The translations under genes were made by a program, and so were the position numbers. 64,000 nucleotides of DNA from Lacrimispora sp. BS-2 (GTDB taxonomy: Bacteria > Bacillota > Clostridia > Lachnospirales > Lachnospiraceae). This document shows, piece by piece, positions 1-7,295 of the stretch. Where the stretch lies: assembly GCF_040207125.1 (NCBI RefSeq), contig NZ_CP157940.1:186001-250000 (forward strand), read 5' to 3'. Every line of letters starts with the position of its first letter. Position 1 is the stretch's first letter. The notes under the pieces are model-generated. The model was not told the DNA's origin. It did not search any database and worked only from the letters and a program-made list of their open reading frames with translations.

Positions 1-302
1 AGGATACCTTAATGAACTTAATTAACAATCCTAACATTGAGGAAGCCGCAAAGCAGCAGGCCATTCAGGAAATGATCGATATGACGGCGATTGCTGAAAA
101 AGAAAATGCAGCAGAAACCCTTCTGCTTGCCAAAGGATTTGCAGATCCTGTGGTCAGCATTTCCAGCGGAAAAGTGGATGTTGTCATCAACGCTTCCAGC
201 ATCTCAGATCCTCAGCGTGCTCAGATTGAGGACATCGTTAAGAGGAAAACCGAAGTAGGGGCGGAAAATATCGTAATCACCCTTATGAAACTGGAAGAGT
301 AA
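1..302 (+). CDS. spoIIIAH: Stage III sporulation protein AH, C-terminal part
   Basis: The frame is open to the left edge, so the gene is cut by the window and only about 99 C-terminal residues are visible. SpoIIIAH is the forespore-facing partner of SpoIIQ in the channel between mother cell and forespore. The visible part has the family's helical stretch (NNPNIEEAAKQQAIQEM) followed by the ring-building fold with VVSISSGKVDVVI and a terminal ENIVITLM strand. The N-terminal membrane anchor lies outside the window. The next gene is an Asp23 protein, as expected downstream of the spoIIIA operon in clostridia. The identification is by motif recognition. Confidence 0.88.
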   Translation, partial: DTLMNLINNPNIEEAAKQQAIQEMIDMTAIAEKENAAETLLLAKGFADPVVSISSGKVDVVINASSISDPQRAQIEDIVKRKTEVGAENIVITLMKLEE

Positions 303-309
303 AAAGCCT

Positions 310-338
310 TTGCAAACTGTGGACAGTTTTGCTATAAT
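310..338 (+). promoter_or_regulatory. Sigma-A type promoter of the asp23 gene
   Basis: TTGCAA at 310-315 and TATAAT at 333-338 are separated by 17 bases. This leaves a leader of roughly 115 bases before the GTG start at 464. Confidence 0.6.
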
Positions 339-354
339 GATTCCAGAACCTAAA

Positions 355-428
355 TGGTTGAAAGTAAGACATCTTTCAATCTCCAGCTTGTGAATCAGGC
401 GGATATGCCTGCATATCCAGTTGATTCA
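355..428 (+). promoter_or_regulatory. Structured 5' leader with two hairpins
   Basis: Within the untranslated leader, TTGAAAG/CTTTCAA (about 358-379) can form one hairpin. A second, stronger element pairs GAATCA (392-397) with TGATTC (422-427) and GGATATGC (401-408) with GCATATCC (411-418) around a 2-base loop. Neither is followed by a T-run, so a terminator is unlikely. I do not recognise a known riboswitch class. Confidence 0.5.
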
Positions 429-463
429 TTAGTATACAAATATGAGTACAGGAGGGAATCGCT

Positions 464-850
464 GTGGCAGAAATGGAAAGCAGAAATACTCACAAGGTAT
501 ATGAAAAAGATAAAATTGGCGAAGTACAGATTGCAGACGATGTGGTGGCTATCATTGCAGGTCTTGCAGCAACCGAGGTAGAAGGTGTGGATTCCATGGC
601 CGGCAATATCACCAATGAGCTGGTGGCAAAGCTGGGCATGAAAAATTTATCCAAGGGTGTTAAGGTGGAACTGACAGAAGAACATGTATCCGTGGATTTA
701 TCCTTAAACATCAAATACGGTTACAGCATACCTACCGTCAGTGAGAAAGTCCAGGAGAAGGTGCAGAACGCCATTGAGAACATGACAGGCTTGACGGTTC
801 TGGATGTAAACATCCGGATTGCCGGTGTAGCATTGGATGAGAATAAATAG
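464..850 (+). CDS. Asp23/Gls24 family envelope stress protein (YqhY-like)
   Basis: A 128-residue Asp23/Gls24 protein. The GTG start is chosen because GGAGGG lies 8 bases upstream. Family features visible are the N-terminal IADDVVAIIAGLAATEVEGV segment, the glycine-rich SMAGN region, and C-terminal LTVLDVNIRIAGVAL. The location between spoIIIAH and the nusB cluster matches the position of B. subtilis yqhY, a cytosolic Asp23 protein genetically linked to control of acetyl-CoA carboxylase; transferring that role here is inference. The gene has its own promoter, a structured leader and a terminator, so it is probably monocistronic. Confidence 0.88.
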   Translation: MAEMESRNTHKVYEKDKIGEVQIADDVVAIIAGLAATEVEGVDSMAGNITNELVAKLGMKNLSKGVKVELTEEHVSVDLSLNIKYGYSIPTVSEKVQEKVQNAIENMTGLTVLDVNIRIAGVALDENK

Positions 851-866
851 ATAAAAAAGGTCTATC

Positions 867-909
867 GCGGGGGCGAACCGGGAAAAGGTTCAGGCCCCCG
901 CTTTTCTTT
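867..909 (+). terminator. Rho-independent terminator after asp23
   Basis: GCGGGGGC (867-874) pairs with GCCCCCGC (894-901), the inner GAACC/GGTTC extends the stem, and a T-rich tract follows at 902-909. Confidence 0.9.
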
Positions 910-930
910 GCGTTCAAATGAGAAAAATTA

Positions 931-2412
931 TTGAATGAACTCCAAATATATCAAAGAATTCTTAAAGGACAGGTGTTTTCATATATGATGACTGATAGGG
1001 AGAAAGACCGCTACTCGGTGAGGGTTATGACTTTGTTTGGTCTGGTGGTATCGGTAATTATGGGGATATTCGCTTTAAACATTTATTATTTCAGAGAGGT
1101 GGAACAAAGCCTGGCAGAACAGGCTTACCAGGATTTAAAGAGGGAGAATGACGAGGCATCAGCCTATCTTCAGAGAATAATCCGGGAAAGGTTTGAAATG
1201 CTGGAGGTGTTTTCTGCATACAGTGATATGCCGGAGGGAACGGAAAAAGAGAAATGGCAGGAAAAAACAGAGGCCTTTAAAAGGGAGGGCTTACGGTTTG
1301 GAATTTCCGACGGGCAGGGAATCATGTATTATGGAAACAATAAATCCCAGGATGTTTCTGCGCGCATTGATTATCAGAGAGCATTAAAGGGAGAAAACAG
1401 TGTTTTCAGGCTGCCTCCGGAAGACTTTAACGGGCTGGGCGGAATTGTTCTGACTGTTCCGGTCATAAGAGGGGACAGGGCAGAAGGGGCGGCATGTATG
1501 GAGTATACCTCTGAAGAACTGGGGAAGTATTTAAATAGTGTAGAGCCAGGCCCAAATGGTGCCAGTCTGGTATTCACAAAATCAGGAGAACTGGTGATCC
1601 CGTTCCCTGGGTACGAAAATTATGCCAATATTTTTGATATACTGAAAACCATGGAATTTAGGGAAGGACAATCTTTGGAGCAGATGGAAAAGACGGTAGA
1701 AAGCGGCTCTTCCGGGTATGCCACCTACTATCAGGGGGGCAGCAGAAAGCTTCTTTCTTATCAGCCTGCAGGAGTTGAAGACTGGATGGTGGCTTCCCTG
1801 GTGGAAGTGGAAGGCTATGATAGTGTTCTTTACAAGATCAGAAGACGGTCTGATATCTTTATTGCAAGCTCAGCGGCCATGGTGGCCTGTACGGTCTTTC
1901 TTCTTATTTGTATTATCTATTTACGGAAAAAGGAAACAAAACAGGCGCAAAAGGATTATTTAACAGGCGTTTATACCAGAGAAACAGCAAGAAAACTGGT
2001 GGAGCAGAGAATGAAAGGCGGAGGGAAAAAGAGGTTTTATGCCTGTATGTTTCTTGATATTGACGATTTCAAGAAAATTAATGACACCTTCGGCCATCAT
2101 AAGGGAGATCTGGTTTTGACCCAGGCAGGGCGGATCTTGAGCGCCTGTACAAGAGAAGAGGATGTGATTGTCCGCTTTGGGGGAGATGAGTTTTGCGTCT
2201 GGCTGTACGGCTTAGGCGGGAGAAAACAGCCTGAGACCATTGCAAGACGGATATTAAATGCGTTCCACGCCTCCGGAACCATACATGCAAGTATTGGGAT
2301 CACCCTGGTAGGAGAAAATGAGACGGAATACGACGCTATTTTAAGACGGGCTGATCAGGCATTGTATCAGGCAAAGAGAAAAGGAAAGAATCAGTTTACA
2401 TTCCAGCTTTAG
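931..2412 (+). CDS. Membrane diguanylate cyclase with extracytoplasmic sensor
   Basis: A GGDEF protein that probably makes cyclic di-GMP from two GTP. It has a membrane segment near residues 32-52, an extracytoplasmic region of about 250 residues resembling a Cache-type sensor, a second membrane segment near 306-330 and a C-terminal GGDEF domain. The active-site loop reads RFGGDEFCVW near residue 415, preceded by the usual DIDDFKKINDTFGH segment, so the enzyme looks catalytically complete. The start is uncertain: TTG at 931 has no good ribosome site, whereas GTG at 973 follows AAAGGA and ATGs occur at 985 and 988. No RxxD inhibitory motif is obvious. The ligand is unknown. Confidence 0.88.
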   Translation: MNELQIYQRILKGQVFSYMMTDREKDRYSVRVMTLFGLVVSVIMGIFALNIYYFREVEQSLAEQAYQDLKRENDEASAYLQRIIRERFEMLEVFSAYSDMPEGTEKEKWQEKTEAFKREGLRFGISDGQGIMYYGNNKSQDVSARIDYQRALKGENSVFRLPPEDFNGLGGIVLTVPVIRGDRAEGAACMEYTSEELGKYLNSVEPGPNGASLVFTKSGELVIPFPGYENYANIFDILKTMEFREGQSLEQMEKTVESGSSGYATYYQGGSRKLLSYQPAGVEDWMVASLVEVEGYDSVLYKIRRRSDIFIASSAAMVACTVFLLICIIYLRKKETKQAQKDYLTGVYTRETARKLVEQRMKGGGKKRFYACMFLDIDDFKKINDTFGHHKGDLVLTQAGRILSACTREEDVIVRFGGDEFCVWLYGLGGRKQPETIARRILNAFHASGTIHASIGITLVGENETEYDAILRRADQALYQAKRKGKNQFTFQL

Positions 2413-2445
2413 GCTCTGCAGAAGAACCATGGGGGCCGGCACTCC

Positions 2446-2474
2446 TTGAAAGTCCTGTTCATTTCAGGTATAAT
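2446..2474 (+). promoter_or_regulatory. Sigma-A type promoter
   Basis: TTGAAA (2446-2451) and TATAAT (2469-2474) are 17 bases apart, about 40 bases upstream of the start at 2514. Confidence 0.65.
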
Positions 2475-2513
2475 GAAATTTAATGTTTTTAAAATTACTA
2501 AAAGGAGAAAAGC

Positions 2514-3299
2514 ATGAATAAGCTTAGACTTGGAATTATTGGAAACGGTTATCTTGGAGGGATTATTGCAGGAGCATGGAGAGATGGCTTATTGCCGGAG
2601 TATGAGCTGGTTGGGATCGTTGGAAGGACAAAGGAAAAGACAGATGCCCTTGCTAAGGAAGTTTGCTGCAGCTCCTGTTCTGGAATCGATGAACTGCTGG
2701 AATTAAAACCGGATTACATCGCTGAGGCGGCATCCGGAACTTCGGTTAAGGACATGGCGGAGAAGATCCTGTCAAATGGCTGCAATCTCATTGTGCTGTC
2801 TATTGGTGCTTTTGCGGATAAGGAATTTTATGAGAAAGTGAAGGCCACGGCCGTTAAACATAATACCAGGGTGCACATCGCATCAGGAGCGGTGGGCGGC
2901 TTTGATGTGCTCCGTACGGTTTCTCTCATGGGAGAGGCCACAGCCGGGATCGAGACAAGAAAAGGACCGGAATCCTTAAGAAATACCCCTCTTTTTGAGG
3001 AACATTTAATGACCGATGAAGAAAGCACCATGGTGTTTGACGGCAATGCAAAAGAGGCGATCGGGCTTCTTCCTACAAAGGTAAATGTTGCGGTAGCGTC
3101 TTCCCTGGCAACTGTCGGACCGGAGAAAACCAGAGTGAACATTCACAGTGTTCCGGGAATGATTGGGGATGATCATAAGATCACTGCGGAAATCGAAGGT
3201 GTGAAGGCTGTTGTGGATATTTATTCAAGCACCAGTGCCATTGCCGGTTGGAGTGTGGTGGCTGTTCTGCAGAATATTGTGTCACCCATTGTTTTTTAA
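2514..3299 (+). CDS. Aspartate dehydrogenase-like NAD(P)-binding protein
   Basis: A 261-residue protein with an N-terminal Rossmann fold (GIIGNGYLGGII) and the C-terminal domain of the aspartate dehydrogenase / DUF108 family, which includes IASGAVGGFDVLRTV and the closing SVVAVLQNI. Known members oxidise L-aspartate to iminoaspartate, sometimes for NAD synthesis, but paralogues act on other amino acids. AAAGGAGA precedes the ATG. It is followed by a 2-hydroxyacid dehydrogenase-like gene, suggesting a small catabolic pair; no nadA or nadC is adjacent, so a role in NAD synthesis is not supported by context. Confidence 0.75.
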   Translation: MNKLRLGIIGNGYLGGIIAGAWRDGLLPEYELVGIVGRTKEKTDALAKEVCCSSCSGIDELLELKPDYIAEAASGTSVKDMAEKILSNGCNLIVLSIGAFADKEFYEKVKATAVKHNTRVHIASGAVGGFDVLRTVSLMGEATAGIETRKGPESLRNTPLFEEHLMTDEESTMVFDGNAKEAIGLLPTKVNVAVASSLATVGPEKTRVNIHSVPGMIGDDHKITAEIEGVKAVVDIYSSTSAIAGWSVVAVLQNIVSPIVF

Positions 3300-3300
3300 C

Positions 3301-3380
3301 CGAATCAAGTAGCAAGGCGGATTGCGAATATCCGCTTGATCCAATCAAGTAAGTCTGCGGATTGCGAATATCCGCTTAAC
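3301..3380 (+). repeat. Two 40-bp tandem repeats, each with a hairpin
   Basis: Bases 3301-3340 and 3341-3380 are near copies. Each carries AATCAAGTA, a short variable stretch, and an identical 21-base segment that starts GCGGATTGCG and ends TATCCGCTT. Each copy can fold with GCGGAT pairing to ATCCGC. The repeats end just before the ribosome site of the following gene. Confidence 0.8.
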
Positions 3381-3393
3381 GGAGGATAAGAAG

Positions 3394-4302
3394 ATGTTTG
3401 AGAAGTTGGTTGCCATAGAGCCGGTAAGCTTGGTGGAAGAAGCGGAGAAAGAGCTTTTCCACTATGCAAAACAGGTAGTGATGTACCAGGATATTCCCAG
3501 TGATGACGAGGAGATCGTAAGGAGAATCGGAGATGCGGATGGGGTGCTTTTAAGCTACACCTCCAAAATCAGCCGGCATGTCTTTGAAAGATGTCCCAAT
3601 ATCAGGTATGTTGGGATGTGCTGCAGCCTTTATTCAAAGGAAAGCGCAAACGTTGACATCGCTTATGCGGAACAGCACGGGATTACGGTTTACGGGATCC
3701 GCGATTACGGCGATGTTGGAGTGGTGGAATATGCAATCTGTGAACTGGTGCGCTTTCTTCATGGATATGACAGGCCCATGTGGAAGGATATGCCGGTAGA
3801 AATCACCGGATTAAAGGTAGGAATTGTAGGAATGGGTGTTTCCGGCGGGATGGTCGGAAATGCTTTAAAGCTTCTGGGAGCGGATGTATCCTATTACAGC
3901 AGAAGCAGAAAGCCCCAGTACGAGGAAAAAGGAATCGGGTACCGCCCGTTAGGAGAGCTTTTAGAGGGCAGTGAAGTGGTATTTACCTGCTTAAATAAGA
4001 ATGTGATCCTTCTGCACGAAGAAGAATTCAAAAGGCTTGGAAATGGAAAGATCCTGTTTAATACATCCATTGGGCCTGCTTTTGAACCGGAGGATTTAAA
4101 AAACTGGCTGGAGGCCGGTGACAACCGGTTTGCCTGCGATACGGCGGGAGCTGCCGGAGATGGAGAACTTTTAAAGCATCCCAGGGTGTTTTGCGTCAAT
4201 GCTTCGGCCGGGAGAACCAGGCAGGCCTTTGGGCTTTTAAGCGAAAAAGTGCTTGATAATATCCGGCGGTTTTTGGAGAATAGCAAAGTTTCTATTGTAT
4301 AA
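3394..4302 (+). CDS. D-2-hydroxyacid dehydrogenase family protein, atypical active site
   Basis: A 302-residue relative of phosphoglycerate/D-lactate dehydrogenases. The NAD-binding core is clear (LKVGIVGMGVSGGMVGNAL, a GxGxxG fingerprint near residues 145-155). The catalytic residues of the family are not: the usual Arg in the SRG motif is replaced by TSIGPAF, the Glu loop reads DTAGAAGDGE, and the position of the catalytic His reads VNASAGRT. It may use other residues, or bind nucleotide without classical dehydrogenase activity. The start follows ACGGAGGA. It forms a likely unit with the aspartate dehydrogenase-like gene. Confidence 0.78.
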   Translation: MFEKLVAIEPVSLVEEAEKELFHYAKQVVMYQDIPSDDEEIVRRIGDADGVLLSYTSKISRHVFERCPNIRYVGMCCSLYSKESANVDIAYAEQHGITVYGIRDYGDVGVVEYAICELVRFLHGYDRPMWKDMPVEITGLKVGIVGMGVSGGMVGNALKLLGADVSYYSRSRKPQYEEKGIGYRPLGELLEGSEVVFTCLNKNVILLHEEEFKRLGNGKILFNTSIGPAFEPEDLKNWLEAGDNRFACDTAGAAGDGELLKHPRVFCVNASAGRTRQAFGLLSEKVLDNIRRFLENSKVSIV

Positions 4303-4323
4303 AAAACCCTGGTAAGGTATAAT
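4295..4323 (+). promoter_or_regulatory. Sigma-A type promoter ahead of nusB
   Basis: TTGTAT (4295-4300) and TATAAT (4318-4323) are 17 bases apart. The promoter overlaps the stop of the preceding gene and probably drives the long nusB-to-recN operon. Confidence 0.65.
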
Positions 4324-4367
4324 AATTCCAAATGTCCAGAAAATCACCAATAGGAGGACCATGGGAA

Positions 4368-4811
4368 ATGACCAGAAGTAAAATGCGCGAACACTGCTTT
4401 AAAATGCTCTTTTGTGCGGATTTTTATCCAGCAGAGGAGAAGACAGGGCAGCTTATTCAATATTTTGAGGAACCAAAAGAGGATGATTTAAACGCCGAGG
4501 GCGTAGAGGAGATCATCCATGATGTGGATATGAGTGAAGAAAATGCTGCTTATTTAAGAGAAAGGGCAGAGTCCGTTATGGTCAGAATCCCTGAACTGGA
4601 TTCAAAGATCAATGAAGTAGCCGAAGGCTGGAAGACAAAACGTATGGGTAAGGCTGAACTTACCATTCTCCGCCTGGCTCTGTATGAGATTTTATTTGAT
4701 GAAGATGTGCCGGAAAAGGTAGCCATCAATGAGGCTGTGGAACTGGCTAAAAAGTACGGCGGGAATGAAGCTCCGGCATTTATTAACGGAGTCCTGGCAA
4801 AGCTGGTGTAA
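4368..4811 (+). CDS. nusB: Transcription antitermination factor NusB
   Basis: NusB binds boxA RNA with NusE (S10) and supports rRNA transcription antitermination. The 147-residue protein has the all-helical NusB pattern: RSKMREHCFKMLF at the N terminus and the C-terminal AELTILRLALYEILF...EKVAINEAVELAKKYG...FINGVLAKL region. The ATG at 4368 is preferred because AGGAGG (4352-4357) sits 10 bases upstream; an ATG at 4361 is closer to that site but opens only a 6-codon frame ending in TAA at 4379-4381. It is the first gene of a tightly packed operon with xseA. Confidence 0.93.
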   Translation: MTRSKMREHCFKMLFCADFYPAEEKTGQLIQYFEEPKEDDLNAEGVEEIIHDVDMSEENAAYLRERAESVMVRIPELDSKINEVAEGWKTKRMGKAELTILRLALYEILFDEDVPEKVAINEAVELAKKYGGNEAPAFINGVLAKLV

Positions 4812-4814
4812 TAT

Positions 4815-6089
4815 ATGGCAAGTGTGTATTCCGTTACCCAGGTCAATGCCTATATTAAGGATATGTTTGCCCAGGATTTTGCCCTGAACCGGATTTCCGT
4901 TAAGGGCGAAGTCTCCAACTGCAAGTACCATACTTCCGGCCATATTTACTTTACCTTAAAGGACGGGAAATCGTCTATGGCGGCAGTGATGTTTGCCGGG
5001 CACAGGAAAGGACTTGCTTTTAAGCTGGAGGAAGGGCAGCAGGTGGTGGTAAAGGGCAGCGTGGAGGTTTATGAGCGGGACGGAAGATACCAGCTCTATG
5101 CCCAGGAGATCACAAAAGAAGGAATCGGTGACCTGTTTGAAAGGTTCCAGAAACTGCGTGATGAACTGGAAGAGATGGGGATGTTTGCCCCTGAATATAA
5201 GAAACCCATTCCAAAGTACGGGAAAACCGTAGGAATCGTGACAGCTCCCACCGGAGCGGCTATCCGGGATATTATGAATATATCGGCCAGACGAAACCCT
5301 TATGTGCAGCTTTATCTCTACCCGGCCCTTGTCCAGGGGGAGAGCGCAAAGGAAAGCATTGTAAAAGGAATCGAAACCCTGGACCAGATGGGGCTTGATG
5401 TTCTGATCGTAGGCAGGGGCGGCGGTTCCATTGAGGATTTGTGGGCATTTAATGAGGAAGTTGTGGCAAGGGCTGTTTTTAACTGCAGCACTCCTGTGAT
5501 CTCTGCCGTAGGCCACGAAACCGATGTGACCATTACGGATTATGTGGCGGACATGCGTGCCCCCACGCCTTCTGCAGCCGCAGAGCTGGCTGTATTTGAT
5601 TACAGCCTGTTTGAGGAACAGGCGGAGATGTACGGCCACACCCTTTTAAGGACCATGGAAAGGAAGCTGGAACGCTGCCGGTTCCATGGGAACCAGTACG
5701 CCTTAAAACTAAAACTATATGACCCCAGGCGAAGTATCCATGAAAGCAGGCAAAGGCTTGTGGACATGGAGGACAAGCTAAAAAGCCTTATTCTGTCCAA
5801 GGCGGCCTCTGACCGTGCAAGGGTGGAAGAAGGAAAGCTTCGCATAAAACAGCTCATAGAAAAGCAGGCAGTCCGGGACAGACACAGGCTGGAGCTTTTT
5901 ATCAGCCGCCTGGAAGCAGAATCCCCTTTAAAGAGGATGGGAGGCGGATACGGTTTTGTGACCGATGAAAATGATAAGCGGATCGATTCGGTGAAGCAGG
6001 TAAAAGCCGGTGACAGGATAGGGCTGAGGCTTAGGGATGGAAGCATGGAGGCTGTTGTCTCCCGCGTTACCCCGGCGGAATCCGGTTAA
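4815..6089 (+). CDS. xseA: Exodeoxyribonuclease VII large subunit
   Basis: The large subunit of exonuclease VII, which degrades single-stranded DNA into oligonucleotides together with XseB. It is full length at 424 residues. The N-terminal OB fold begins VYSVTQVNAYIKDMF, followed by the catalytic domain with GIVTAPTGAAIRDI, LIVGRGGGSIEDLWAFN and PVISAVGHETDVTI, and a coiled-coil C-terminal part that carries the small-subunit sites. It starts 3 bases after the nusB stop without a strong ribosome site, which suggests translational coupling. Confidence 0.96.
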   Translation: MASVYSVTQVNAYIKDMFAQDFALNRISVKGEVSNCKYHTSGHIYFTLKDGKSSMAAVMFAGHRKGLAFKLEEGQQVVVKGSVEVYERDGRYQLYAQEITKEGIGDLFERFQKLRDELEEMGMFAPEYKKPIPKYGKTVGIVTAPTGAAIRDIMNISARRNPYVQLYLYPALVQGESAKESIVKGIETLDQMGLDVLIVGRGGGSIEDLWAFNEEVVARAVFNCSTPVISAVGHETDVTITDYVADMRAPTPSAAAELAVFDYSLFEEQAEMYGHTLLRTMERKLERCRFHGNQYALKLKLYDPRRSIHESRQRLVDMEDKLKSLILSKAASDRARVEEGKLRIKQLIEKQAVRDRHRLELFISRLEAESPLKRMGGGYGFVTDENDKRIDSVKQVKAGDRIGLRLRDGSMEAVVSRVTPAESG

Positions 6090-6145
6090 TTTGGCGGCCG
6101 GCGTGACGAAGTTCATGGAGACAGGAAATAAGGAGAACCTGATTT

Positions 6146-6358
6146 ATGGCGGCAAAAAAAGAAAAAACCATTGAAGAGACATTTGGAGAGCTGGAAGAGC
6201 TCATTAAAAAACTGGAAAGCGGAGAGAGCTCCCTGGAGGAATCCTTCCAGTATTATGAGACCGGCATGAAGCTGGTAAAGTTCTGCAATGAAAAAATAGA
6301 TAAAGTTGAAAAAAAGATTATCGTGTTAGAGGAAAATGGTGAGGAACATGAACTTTAA
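6146..6358 (+). CDS. xseB: Exodeoxyribonuclease VII small subunit
   Basis: A 70-residue subunit of exonuclease VII. The characteristic FGELEELIKKLESGESSLEESFQ helix pair is present near residues 14-36, followed by a second helix with YYETGMKLVKFCNEKID. It follows xseA and its 3' end overlaps the start of ispA by 11 bases. Length and composition are normal for XseB. Confidence 0.95.
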   Translation: MAAKKEKTIEETFGELEELIKKLESGESSLEESFQYYETGMKLVKFCNEKIDKVEKKIIVLEENGEEHEL

Positions 6359-7235
6359 TGAAATGTTTTCTGCCCGTACAGAGGAAGTGGGGCGTGTTGT
6401 AGAAAACTACCTGCCTCCGGTGGAGGGCTATCAGAGTACGGTGCTGGCGGCAATGGATTACAGTGTCAGGGCCGGAGGAAAGAGGCTTCGTCCCATGCTG
6501 ATGGAAGAAACCTACCGCTTATTCGGCGGCCAGGGGAAAGAGATTGAGCCTTTTATGGCGGCGATTGAGATGATTCATACCTCCTCTTTGATCCACGATG
6601 ACCTTCCCTGCATGGATAATGATACCCTGCGCCGGGGGCTTCCTACGGCATGGGTCAAGTTCGGTTATGACATGGCGGTGCTGGCAGGAGATGGCCTGCT
6701 CATTTACTCCATGGAGACAGCTGCAAAAGCCCTTTCCATGACGGACAGACCGGATCTGGTCGCCAGGTGCATGGGGATTTTGGCAGAAAAAACAGGGATC
6801 TTTGGAATGATAGGCGGTCAGACCGTTGATGTGGAGCTGGCAGGAAAGCCCATTCCAAGGGAAAAGCTTGATTTTATTTACCGGCTGAAGACTGGGGCGC
6901 TTATAGAGGCCGCCATGATGATCGGAGCCGTTCTCGGCGGAGGGGATGAAAAACAGCTGAAAGTGGTGGAAAACATGGCCTCCTGCCTTGGGAAGTCATT
7001 TCAGATACAGGATGATATCCTGGATCTGACCAGCAGCGAAGAGGTTCTTGGAAAGCCTGTACTCAGCGATGAAAAGAACCATAAGACCACCTATGTAACC
7101 CTGGAGGGACTAAAAAAGGCGAAGCAGGATGTGGAGAAGATTTCGGAAGAGGCGGTTTCCTGTCTCCATGAGCTTCCAGGGCAGAATGAATTTCTGGAAG
7201 AGCTGATCCGTATGCTGGTAAACCGGGAAAAGTAA
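6348..7235 (+). CDS. ispA: Farnesyl/geranyl diphosphate synthase
   Basis: A trans-isoprenyl diphosphate synthase that condenses isopentenyl diphosphate with allylic diphosphates, probably giving farnesyl diphosphate for undecaprenol and quinone-type lipids. Both aspartate-rich motifs are visible: DDLPCMDND (near residue 80) and DDILD (near 225), plus GGKRLRPML. The ATG at 6348 is chosen because GGTGAGG precedes it; an upstream ATG at 6336 lies inside xseB. The neighbour dxs supplies its precursors through the MEP pathway. Confidence 0.93.
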   Translation: MNFNEMFSARTEEVGRVVENYLPPVEGYQSTVLAAMDYSVRAGGKRLRPMLMEETYRLFGGQGKEIEPFMAAIEMIHTSSLIHDDLPCMDNDTLRRGLPTAWVKFGYDMAVLAGDGLLIYSMETAAKALSMTDRPDLVARCMGILAEKTGIFGMIGGQTVDVELAGKPIPREKLDFIYRLKTGALIEAAMMIGAVLGGGDEKQLKVVENMASCLGKSFQIQDDILDLTSSEEVLGKPVLSDEKNHKTTYVTLEGLKKAKQDVEKISEEAVSCLHELPGQNEFLEELIRMLVNREK

Positions 7236-7295
7236 GCCGAAGTTCAGTTATGCAAATGGCTGAACGATGACGCAAATAAAGGATCTGATAAGAAT

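Noticed and set aside
4956..5639. Minus-strand frame of 227 codons opposite xseA
   Set aside because: xseA is clearly coding here; the antisense frame has no start signal or recognisable domain.
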